DNA of 64,000 bases, taken from NCBI RefSeq assembly GCF_017874215.1, contig NZ_JAGGLB010000014.1, positions 62,001 through 126,000 on the forward strand, written 5' to 3'. The stretch's first letter is position 1; every line of letters starts with the position of its first letter. The translations under genes were made by a program, and so were the position numbers. The DNA comes from Paenibacillus eucommiae (GTDB lineage: Bacteria > Bacillota > Bacilli > Paenibacillales > NBRC-103111). The notes below the pieces were generated by a model. The model saw only the letters and a list, made by a program, of their open reading frames with translations, searched no databases and was not told the DNA's origin. Positions 57,446 to 64,000 of this stretch are shown here, piece after piece.

Positions 57446-58171
57446 ATGAATAATCAAAAACCAGAGTTACAAACAAAGGAAGATGCTCCTAAAACTGTTC
57501 AAGGAGCACAAGGCGTCACATCCCCATGGAAGAGGTTGCTCGCTAAAAAATGGGTATTTCCCGCGACCTACATCGCAGCAGCGGCAATTATCTTAACCTT
57601 CATGTGGGTCTATCAGGATGTTGGTAGAAAAGCGATTAGCGAAGAGGATCTTGGACTCAAGGTAACAGATGGTGCTGTAGCTTCTCCTGCACCGGATGCA
57701 TTAGCCGTACAAGCACAGCCAGAGACTATGCAGCGGCCTTTTGAGGACCATACAGAAGTGCTAGTTTCCCTACCTTTCTATGATAGTAATGCTACGAATG
57801 AAGTGAGACAAGCTGCAATGATCGAGTATGGCGATACGCTGACTCCTCATGTAGGTGTCGATTTCAAAAAGAATGATGGAGAAGCATTTGACGTTCTTGC
57901 GGCCCTCAGCGGCAAAGTGACAGCCGTAGAACAAAATCCCGTTGTTGGCTATTTGGTAGAGATCACGCACAGTAATGGATTGGTTACCGTGTATCAGAGC
58001 TTATCAGATGTTACGGTTGCAAAAGACGCTGAAGTGAAGCAGGGCGATATTATCGCCAAGGCTGGCCGTAATGAGCTGGAAAAGGGAGAAGGCGTCCATC
58101 TTCATTTTGAAGTCCGTCAAGGCATAGATGGTGCCGCCATAAATCCTGAAACGCTGCTTGGCGAGCTATAG
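57446..58171 (+). CDS. spoIIQ: Stage II sporulation protein Q, LytM domain with intact zinc motifs
   Basis: 241 residues from ATG at 57446, with GAGGTG upstream. One membrane span (about 37-55), a linker, and a LytM/M23 domain (about 105-241). The zinc ligands are complete: HVGVDF (His-x3-Asp) and HLHFE (His-x-His). Bacillus subtilis SpoIIQ lacks the first His and is inactive, whereas clostridial SpoIIQ keeps it. SpoIIQ is the forespore partner of SpoIIIAH in the engulfment channel. Position after spoIID matches Bacillus. Confidence 0.92.
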   Translation: MNNQKPELQTKEDAPKTVQGAQGVTSPWKRLLAKKWVFPATYIAAAAIILTFMWVYQDVGRKAISEEDLGLKVTDGAVASPAPDALAVQAQPETMQRPFEDHTEVLVSLPFYDSNATNEVRQAAMIEYGDTLTPHVGVDFKKNDGEAFDVLAALSGKVTAVEQNPVVGYLVEITHSNGLVTVYQSLSDVTVAKDAEVKQGDIIAKAGRNELEKGEGVHLHFEVRQGIDGAAINPETLLGEL

Positions 58172-58191
58172 GCAAAGCCGGGCAATATCAT

Positions 58192-58226
58192 AAGCAGATG
58201 GGGAAATTTGCCCACTGCTTTTTTGT
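58192..58226 (+). terminator. Terminator after spoIIQ
   Basis: AAGCAG-a-TGGG (58192-58202) pairs with CCCA-CTGCTT (58211-58220), one bulge, then TTTTTTG. Confidence 0.8.
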
Positions 58227-58295
58227 TTTAAGCACCGTTTTAGGGCTTTTTCCAAAATAAATGTACGAATTCAGCTTGTCAGGCTTGGCTACGTA

Positions 58296-58323
58296 GAATA
58301 TATAGTCCTGCCCCTCATATAAT
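58296..58323 (+). promoter_or_regulatory. Sigma-E promoter of spoIIID
   Basis: GAATATA (6 of 7 to KMATATT), 13-nt spacer, CATATAAT (7 of 8 to CATACAHT), 35 bp before the start codon. spoIIID is transcribed by sigma-E in Bacillus. Confidence 0.75.
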
Positions 58324-58357
58324 GTACCAAACTATCTTGAGTAGGGAGGCGAGGGGA

Positions 58358-58648
58358 TTGCACGATTACATCAAAGAGCGAACCATTAAAATTGGAACCT
58401 GTATCGTCGAGACCAAGAACACGGTTCGCACCATTGCTAAGGAATTTGGCGTTTCTAAGAGCACCGTGCATAAGGACTTGACGGAGAGACTGCCGGAAAT
58501 CAATCCGGACCTGGCTAATCAGGTGAAGCACATTTTGGAATATCACAAATCCATTCGACACCTGCGGGGAGGAGAGGCGACGAAGATTAAATACCGCAAA
58601 ACGAAATATCCCAAGCCTGTTGAAGCCCTTGTCTCTGTGAAGTCCTAA
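58358..58648 (+). CDS. spoIIID: Sporulation transcription factor SpoIIID
   Basis: 96 residues from TTG at 58358 (GGAGGCGAGGGGA upstream), giving the family's HDYIKERTIKIG opening; an in-frame ATG at 58322 lies in the promoter. Helix-turn-helix VRTIAKEFGVSKSTVHKDL (about 26-44) and a basic tail. It activates and represses mother-cell genes after sigma-E. About 10 residues longer at the C-terminus than usual. Confidence 0.95.
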   Translation: MHDYIKERTIKIGTCIVETKNTVRTIAKEFGVSKSTVHKDLTERLPEINPDLANQVKHILEYHKSIRHLRGGEATKIKYRKTKYPKPVEALVSVKS

Positions 58649-58813
58649 GTATCCGCGCCTTATTCCCTATGGTTTGACTCATTTGTCGAAAAATGCGCAA
58701 AAAAAAGAGGAATTCATGCATTTATAGCGAATTTAGCTTATAATTAAACCATATATACGAGGCGCCGATTTCTATAAGGGATGGACGATTGATTTAGGGA
58801 GGATTATTCAGAA

Positions 58814-59815
58814 ATGTTAAGCAAGGATATTGGAATAGATCTCGGCACTGCAAATGTGCTCATTCATGTTAAAGGACGCGGTGTTGTGCTCGATGAGCCT
58901 TCCGTGGTTGCTATTGAAAGCGACACGAAACGCGTGCTTGCTGTCGGAAACGAGGCCCACCGTATGGTGGGTCGTACTCCCGGTAATATCGTCGCAATTC
59001 GTCCGCTGAGAGATGGTGTCATTGCTGACTTTGAAATTACTGAGTTGATGTTGAAGCATTTCATCGCCAAGGTTGGCGGCAAGAAATGGTATTCTCATCC
59101 GAGGATCTTAATCTGCGCGCCAACCAATATCACCTCTGTCGAGCAGAAGGCTATCAGGGAAGCTGCCGAGCGCAGTGGTGCCAGGGAAGTATTTCTGGAA
59201 GAGGAGCCGAAAGCGGCTGCTATTGGTGCCGGAATGGACATTTATCAGCCTAGCGGCAACATGGTAGTGGATATTGGCGGAGGGACCACAGATGTTGCTG
59301 TGCTATCCATGGGCGACATCGTGACCTCCTCTTCGATTAAAGTTGCCGGCGATACGTTCGATACGGCCATTACTAAATATATCAAAAATAAATACAAGCT
59401 GCTTATCGGAGAGCGTACGAGTGAGGATATCAAGATCAGAATCGGTACCGTCTATCCGCACGGTCGCTACGAAGAGATGGATATTCGCGGCAGGGATATG
59501 GTTTCCGGGCTCCCGCTAACGATAACTATCCATTCCAATGAAATTCAGGAAGCGCTGTGGGATTCTGTATCTTCGATCGTAACAGCTGCCAAGAGCGTCT
59601 TGGAGCATACACCACCTGAGCTGTCAGCCGATATTATTGATAGAGGGGTTATTTTGACTGGCGGTGGCGCATTGCTGCACGGTTTGGATCAGCTTCTTGC
59701 GGACGAGCTGAAGGTGCCTGTCCTTATTGCAGAAGATCCGATGCATTGTGTTGTTAAAGGAACCGGCATCATGCTCGACCATTTGGATAAAATGAATAAG
59801 CGAAAGCTGATGTAA
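58814..59815 (+). CDS. mbl: MreB-like cytoskeletal protein Mbl
   Basis: 333 residues; TAGGGAGGA about 11 nt before ATG. Actin-fold motifs IGIDLGTANVLIHV (phosphate 1), VVDIGGGTTDVAV (phosphate 2, about 155) and GVILTGGGALLHGLD (adenosine, about 277). Position directly after spoIIID and before flhO identifies it as Mbl. It guides lateral wall synthesis. Confidence 0.95.
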   Translation: MLSKDIGIDLGTANVLIHVKGRGVVLDEPSVVAIESDTKRVLAVGNEAHRMVGRTPGNIVAIRPLRDGVIADFEITELMLKHFIAKVGGKKWYSHPRILICAPTNITSVEQKAIREAAERSGAREVFLEEEPKAAAIGAGMDIYQPSGNMVVDIGGGTTDVAVLSMGDIVTSSSIKVAGDTFDTAITKYIKNKYKLLIGERTSEDIKIRIGTVYPHGRYEEMDIRGRDMVSGLPLTITIHSNEIQEALWDSVSSIVTAAKSVLEHTPPELSADIIDRGVILTGGGALLHGLDQLLADELKVPVLIAEDPMHCVVKGTGIMLDHLDKMNKRKLM

Positions 59816-59828
59816 AGGCGATGATACG

Positions 59829-60728
59829 ATGATAAGAGGGTTATACACTGCAGCGGCGGGCATGATTACTCAGCAGCGCAAGCATGATACAATCACAAAT
59901 AATATTGCCAATATAAATTCTCCCGGCTTTAAACAAGGCAATTCATTGTCCCGGTCGTTCCCCGAGATGTTAATTTCACGTATTCGTGGCGGACAAGACA
60001 GCCCGGTTTCGACGCCAATTGGCAGAATGAATACGGGCGTGTTCGCCGAAGAAAATATCTCCATCCATACACAGGGAGATTTACAGGCAACAGATAATCC
60101 TTATGACTTCGCGTTGGTTTCCAATATTCAGGTTCCGGGAGCTACCTTTGATGCAACAGGAAAATTCGTGGATCTGGACGGCAATTGGATCTTTCAGCCG
60201 CAAGCACTCTTTACGGTAGAAAATGCAGAAGGAGAACAGCGTTACTCACTGAACGGGAAATTTTCTGTAGATGCTGCCGGAACGCTTGTGAATTCGGAAG
60301 GCAATATCGTTTTGGGTAGAGATGGACAACCCCTCATACTCGTAGATCAGGTAACGGGACTTCCTATACGTAATATCCAGGTTACAGATAAAGGCAATTT
60401 CCTAAACGCTCAAGGTGCCCCTATTCTTAATGCAGCGGGACAACCCCTGGGATTATTGATTTCAAGGGTCGAAAATCCAAACCTTCTATTGCGTGAAGGC
60501 AATGGACTTTATCGAATTAATCCTGGAGACGAGGCTTCCGTCACGGCTCTTGGCCAAGGTGATCAGGTAGAGGTTCGTCAAGGCTTCGTAGAACGTTCCA
60601 ATGTAGATTCAGCCCAGTCCATGGTTGACATGATGTCTGCGCTTCGTGCTTATGAAGCTAACCAAAAAGTCATTCAATTTTACGATAAAAGCTTGGAAAA
60701 AGCAGTGAACGAAGTAGGCAGAGTGTAA
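59829..60728 (+). CDS. flhO: Flagellar hook-basal body protein FlhO
   Basis: 299 residues; AAAGGCGATG about 5 nt upstream (weak). N-terminal rod motif GLYTAAAGMITQQRKHDTIT..NNIANINSPGFKQG and C-terminal VRQGFVERSNVDSAQSMVDM..LRAYEANQKVI are those of FlgF/FlgG-type rod proteins. FlhO is a distal rod component in Bacillus. In operon with flhP. Confidence 0.9.
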   Translation: MIRGLYTAAAGMITQQRKHDTITNNIANINSPGFKQGNSLSRSFPEMLISRIRGGQDSPVSTPIGRMNTGVFAEENISIHTQGDLQATDNPYDFALVSNIQVPGATFDATGKFVDLDGNWIFQPQALFTVENAEGEQRYSLNGKFSVDAAGTLVNSEGNIVLGRDGQPLILVDQVTGLPIRNIQVTDKGNFLNAQGAPILNAAGQPLGLLISRVENPNLLLREGNGLYRINPGDEASVTALGQGDQVEVRQGFVERSNVDSAQSMVDMMSALRAYEANQKVIQFYDKSLEKAVNEVGRV

Positions 60729-60756
60729 AAACTGCATAACGTTGTAGGAGGTTCCA

Positions 60757-61617
60757 ATGAACAATTCGATGATCAATTCATCGGTATCCATGCATGCTTT
60801 ACAGCAGAAGCTGGATATTCTGGCGAATAATATGGCTAATTCCAATACGAACGGCTTTAAGAAGAAGGAGGCTTCCTTCGAGGACGTTCTGACTAACATT
60901 AAGAACCAGCCGCAGGGCTTCCGTCAGCAAGGACGCTTATCCCCCCTTGGATTTAATCAGGGCTGGGGATCAAGGCTTGTCCAAACACAGATAAACATGT
61001 CCCAGGGCCCTATCCAATCCACCGGCAATATAACGGATTTGGCCATTCAGGGTGATGGCTTGTTTGAATTAGCGATCCCCACTACGGATGCCAATGGAAA
61101 CCAGGCTTTCCAAACTGCATGGACGAGAAACGGGGCTCTGCACCTAAGTCCGGACAACCAGGGAAGCATGACGCTAAATACAGAAGATGGACATTATCTG
61201 GTCAACACCAACGGAGCACCGGTTAGAATTCCTAAAAATTACCGCCCTGAGATTGACCAGAACGGCAATATATTCGCTTATAGCGAAATTAATCATAGTG
61301 CACCGCCAATAAATGTAGGACAAATCAAGCTAGTGCGTGTTGTGCGCCCGCAGCTTCTTCAAGAATTGGGGAATAACTTATATACACTGCCTGCGGATAT
61401 CGGTGATATCCAAAACGTCCTGCAAAATGTAAATGGGAATCCAATGGATGGGGCAGATCGCGTGGAGGTTATGCAGGGATACCTGGAGCAGTCTAATGTG
61501 AATATGGCTGATGAAATGACGGATCTTGTTATGGTGCAGCGAGCTTTCCAACTCAGTTCTCGTGCAGTTACTTCCTCGGATACAATGATGAATTTAGCCA
61601 ATAATTTGCGTGGCTAA
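60757..61617 (+). CDS. flhP: Flagellar hook-basal body protein FlhP
   Basis: 286 residues; GTAGGAGG precedes ATG. SVSMHALQQKLDILANNMAN at the N-terminus, a GLFELAIP-type central domain and C-terminal VMQGYLEQSNVNMADEMTDL..RAFQLSSRAV define a rod/hook-family protein. It is the rod cap-proximal partner of FlhO. 28 bp after flhO. Confidence 0.9.
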   Translation: MNNSMINSSVSMHALQQKLDILANNMANSNTNGFKKKEASFEDVLTNIKNQPQGFRQQGRLSPLGFNQGWGSRLVQTQINMSQGPIQSTGNITDLAIQGDGLFELAIPTTDANGNQAFQTAWTRNGALHLSPDNQGSMTLNTEDGHYLVNTNGAPVRIPKNYRPEIDQNGNIFAYSEINHSAPPINVGQIKLVRVVRPQLLQELGNNLYTLPADIGDIQNVLQNVNGNPMDGADRVEVMQGYLEQSNVNMADEMTDLVMVQRAFQLSSRAVTSSDTMMNLANNLRG

Positions 61618-61642
61618 CAGGGGAAAGTGAGGAAATAACCCG

Positions 61643-61942
61643 ATGTCTGAAAAGCAAAGTTCAACAGAAGCAACTGTAAACAAAACAACGGCCAGTAAAA
61701 CGGCCACCAATCAAACAACTGCAAAAAAGACAACCGCAAAAAAAAATAAGAAAAAAACCAGACCGTTATGGCTGGCGATTATTTTAGCTATCCTTAAATT
61801 TATTCGTGTGCCCTTCCTGTGCTTAGTCGCTTTAGCTATCGGACTTTGGATTGGTTATGTGAAGGTGGGCCATCAGCCGACATCCGAGATGTTCGAATTT
61901 AAGACATGGAAGCACTTATTTGATCTAGTATTTGCGAATTAA
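61643..61942 (+). CDS. EpuA-like small membrane protein
   Basis: 99 residues. The first half is Thr/Lys-rich with repeats of TTAKKTTAKK type (disordered, basic), then one membrane span in PLWLAIILAILKFIRVPFLC and a second hydrophobic stretch (LVALAIGLWIGYVKVG). The C-terminal part fits the EpuA family, often misnamed DNA-directed RNA polymerase subunit beta because of gene context in streptococci. Function unknown. Confidence 0.7.
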   Translation: MSEKQSSTEATVNKTTASKTATNQTTAKKTTAKKNKKKTRPLWLAIILAILKFIRVPFLCLVALAIGLWIGYVKVGHQPTSEMFEFKTWKHLFDLVFAN

Positions 61943-62023
61943 ATCGGCTCCCGTAAGGGAGTTTTATTTTTGCTGGCAGAACGTTTATAATAAATGAAGG
62001 TTCTCTTGAGGAGAGGAAAACGC

Positions 62024-62560
62024 TTGAATGTTCCGAACTTGCTGACACTAAGCCGATTTGTTCTTATACCTGTCTATCTGGTCGTTTTTTTTGAAGGTTA
62101 TCCAAAGACCGCTTTTTTAATTCTGGTTGTGGCGGGCTTAACGGATATTCTCGATGGTTATTGGGCCAGGTCACGGGGATTAATTACGCCGCTGGGCATC
62201 ATGCTGGATCCGCTGGCGGATAAGACAATGATGCTTGCTGTAATGATCTCCTTATTGATCTCGGGCATGATACCGTGGCAAGCGGCGGCGGCTATTTTTA
62301 TTCGAGATATTGGCATGATTATCGGTTCGGCTTTTTTCCATTTCCGAGGGAAGCGGACGGTTCCAGCCAATATGTTAGGCAAGCTTACGACCGTGCTGTA
62401 CTATGTGGCTATTTTATTTATTGTATTTGAGCTTTCTTTTGCCACTACCTATTTATGGTTTGTTATTGTTATTTCATTTATAGTCTCTGTGATCTACATC
62501 ATTCAATTTGCTTTATTAAATGCCAATAAGGCAGGTACAGGCTCGAATTCTAAAATATAA
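62024..62560 (+). CDS. pgsA: CDP-alcohol phosphatidyltransferase (PgsA-type)
   Basis: 178 residues from TTG at 62024, with GAGGAGAGG 7 nt upstream. The catalytic motif DGx2ARx8Gx3Dx3D is present: DGYWARSRGLITPLG then IMLDPLADK (about 42-67). Six membrane helices. It makes phosphatidylglycerol phosphate from CDP-diacylglycerol and glycerol 3-phosphate, or a related lipid; exact substrate is inferred. A true PgsA may lie elsewhere, so this could be a paralogue. Confidence 0.8.
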   Translation: MNVPNLLTLSRFVLIPVYLVVFFEGYPKTAFLILVVAGLTDILDGYWARSRGLITPLGIMLDPLADKTMMLAVMISLLISGMIPWQAAAAIFIRDIGMIIGSAFFHFRGKRTVPANMLGKLTTVLYYVAILFIVFELSFATTYLWFVIVISFIVSVIYIIQFALLNANKAGTGSNSKI

Positions 62561-62728
62561 AAGAGCAAAAAAAGCAAAAAAGAGCATAAGTATAAGCATA
62601 TCAAATATTGATTGCCCATACTTACACTCCCTTATATCAACCTTCACTTCTGCAGTCATGAAGGGATATGACTAGTTTAAGTCAATTTCATTGTTTTTAT
62701 ACAGGTATCCGGGAAGGAGTTTATATGA

Positions 62729-63160
62729 ATGCTAGATATTAATCAAATTCAAGAGATTATTCCGCATCGCCCTCCGTTTTTACTCATCGACCGCATTCTT
62801 GAAGTGGAAGAAGGGGTAAGGGCTGTTGGCATTAAAAATGTGACGATGAATGAACCTTTTTTTACGGGACATTTCCCGGGATTCCCGGTGATGCCCGGTG
62901 TGTTAGTGATCGAAGCCTTGGCTCAAGTGGGAGCCGTCGCTATTTTAAAAAAGGAAGCTAACCGCGGTAAAATTGCCTTGTTCGCCGGTATTGACGATGT
63001 ACGTATCCGTGGTCAGGTTGTACCAGGAGACACGCTCACCTTAGAAATGACCATTACACGTATAAAAGGGATAATCGGCAAAGGCCGGGCAGTCGCAAAG
63101 GTAGGGGATCGTATAGTTTGTGAAGGTGAGCTGATGTTCGCCCTAACGGATCCGAAGTAG
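62729..63160 (+). CDS. fabZ: 3-hydroxyacyl-ACP dehydratase FabZ
   Basis: 143 residues from ATG at 62729, with GGAAGGAG upstream. Hot-dog fold with the catalytic His in GHFPGFPVMPGVLVIEA (about 48) and Glu in the same helix. It dehydrates 3-hydroxyacyl-ACP in fatty acid elongation. The gene follows mbl-flhO-flhP as ywpB does in Bacillus. Confidence 0.96.
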   Translation: MLDINQIQEIIPHRPPFLLIDRILEVEEGVRAVGIKNVTMNEPFFTGHFPGFPVMPGVLVIEALAQVGAVAILKKEANRGKIALFAGIDDVRIRGQVVPGDTLTLEMTITRIKGIIGKGRAVAKVGDRIVCEGELMFALTDPK

Positions 63161-63192
63161 AGAAAAGTAGATTAGAAGGAGCTGAAATCTTA

Positions 63193-64000
63193 ATGTCGAT
63201 GAGCCGCGTACAAACGGAGTATCAATTATGGCTGGATGATCCCGCAATTGACCCTACAACCAAGGAAGAGCTTCGTGCAATCGGGGGGAGCGCCAAGGAA
63301 ATAGAAGATCGTTTCTATAAGGACCTGGAGTTTGGAACAGGGGGATTAAGGGGCGTGATCGGTGCTGGTACGAACCGGATTAATGTGTACACCGTAGGGC
63401 GGGCCAGTCAGGGACTTGCAGAATATGTGCTGCAGACGGGTGCAGCTTCTCCTTCTATTGTTATTGCATATGATTCCCGGAACATGTCACCTGAATTTGC
63501 TTTGGAATCTGCCTTGGTTTTTGCCGGCAATGGGGTAAAGGCTTATGTATTCAAAGCTCTTAGACCGACTCCAGAGCTATCTTTTGCAGTGCGTTACCTT
63601 GGTGCGTCAGCAGGTGTGGTTGTAACGGCAAGCCATAATCCTCCTGAATATAATGGCTACAAGGTTTACGGCTCCGATGGCGGACAGCTGGTACCAGAGG
63701 CAGCAGGACAGGTTATTGCTCTGGTAGGCGCAGTAGATTCGTTTAACAAAGTGAAGAAGCTTGGCCGGGAAGAGGCTGAGGCCAGCGGCTTGCTGGAGTG
63801 GATCGGCGAGGAAATTGACATTAAATATACAGCAGCTGTGGCCTCCGTAAGCCAAAATTCCGATATCGTACGTCAAATTAGCGGCGATTTCCGGATCGTC
63901 TATACACCCCTCCATGGAGCGGGTAATGTTCCTGTGCGCGATGCCCTGCAAGCCGTCGGCTTTGACCAGGTGCAGGTAGTCCCGGAGCAAGAGCTGCCAG
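63193..64000 (+). CDS. pgcA: Phosphohexomutase (PgcA-like), 5' part
   Basis: The frame starts at ATG 63193 (GAAGGAGCTG upstream) and runs off the window; about 269 residues are visible. FGTGGLRGVIGAGTNRIN (about 48) and the phosphoserine loop TASHNPPEYNGYK (about 145) are typical of phosphoglucomutase/phosphomannomutase enzymes of the YhxB/PgcA group, which make glucose 1-phosphate for glycolipid and teichoic acid synthesis. Completeness cannot be judged. Confidence 0.9.
   Translation, partial: MSMSRVQTEYQLWLDDPAIDPTTKEELRAIGGSAKEIEDRFYKDLEFGTGGLRGVIGAGTNRINVYTVGRASQGLAEYVLQTGAASPSIVIAYDSRNMSPEFALESALVFAGNGVKAYVFKALRPTPELSFAVRYLGASAGVVVTASHNPPEYNGYKVYGSDGGQLVPEAAGQVIALVGAVDSFNKVKKLGREEAEASGLLEWIGEEIDIKYTAAVASVSQNSDIVRQISGDFRIVYTPLHGAGNVPVRDALQAVGFDQVQVVPEQELP

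Overview
The window comes from a low-to-mid GC, endospore-forming, flagellated Firmicute, most likely Paenibacillaceae (Paenibacillus or a close relative). The basis is the gene order prfA-prmC-spoIIR-ywlC-mntP-ywlE-rpiB-ywlG-glyA-upp-mnaA-atp, an NDH-1 operon of the 11-subunit type without nuoEFG, ywzB-murA-spoIID-spoIIQ-spoIIID-mbl-flhO-flhP-fabZ, and an S-layer-anchored (SLH) protease. This is an origin-proximal type of neighbourhood, and a near-consensus parS site at 51531-51546 agrees with that.

Positions 1 to about 12940 are the right arm of a Siphovirus-type prophage: the end of the tape measure gene, distal tail protein, tail fibre with a lectin-like C-terminus, Tal/endopeptidase tail protein, holin, M23 endolysin, and a convergent secreted nuclease. 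Beyond these lies a regulatory and accessory arm: an orphan YolD-like gene, a very short promoter-terminator RNA unit, three tiny minus-strand genes driven from a consensus promoter that contains an 18-bp palindrome, a divergent ribbon-helix-helix (Arc-like) repressor gene, and an overlapping pair of a WYL-domain protein and a small helix-turn-helix protein. The arm ends at a tRNA-Arg(CCU) gene that probably carries the attachment site. The divergent repressor and small-membrane-peptide module (11382-12238) is the best candidate here for an undescribed system.

Positions 13000-32000 are core chromosome: an ECF sigma/anti-sigma/membrane-protein operon, tadA, a PilZ protein, ychF, the translation-termination genes prfA-prmC, spoIIR, tRNA threonylcarbamoylation (ywlC/sua5), manganese export (mntP), arginine phosphatase (ywlE), a degenerate IS1595-like transposase gene, and the rpiB-ywlG-glyA cluster behind a ZTP (pfl) riboswitch with its terminator. 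upp and mnaA follow.

Positions 32000-51000 hold the complete ATP synthase operon (a small AtpZ-like gene, atpI, atpB-E-F-H-A-G-D-C) and the nuoABCDHIJKLMN operon. NuoC carries a very large Ala/Glu/Arg-rich tandem-repeat extension. Positions 51500-64000 hold an SLH protease, ywzB, murA, the sporulation genes spoIID, spoIIQ and spoIIID, the cytoskeleton gene mbl, the basal-body genes flhO and flhP, a small EpuA-like membrane protein, a pgsA-type phosphatidyltransferase, fabZ and the 5' part of a phosphohexomutase gene.

Four operon boundaries (13.2, 29.6, 39.6 and 51.1 kb) carry copies of one structured intergenic repeat family with paired base changes in its stems. One copy is interrupted by a 109-bp MITE with a 4-bp target duplication.
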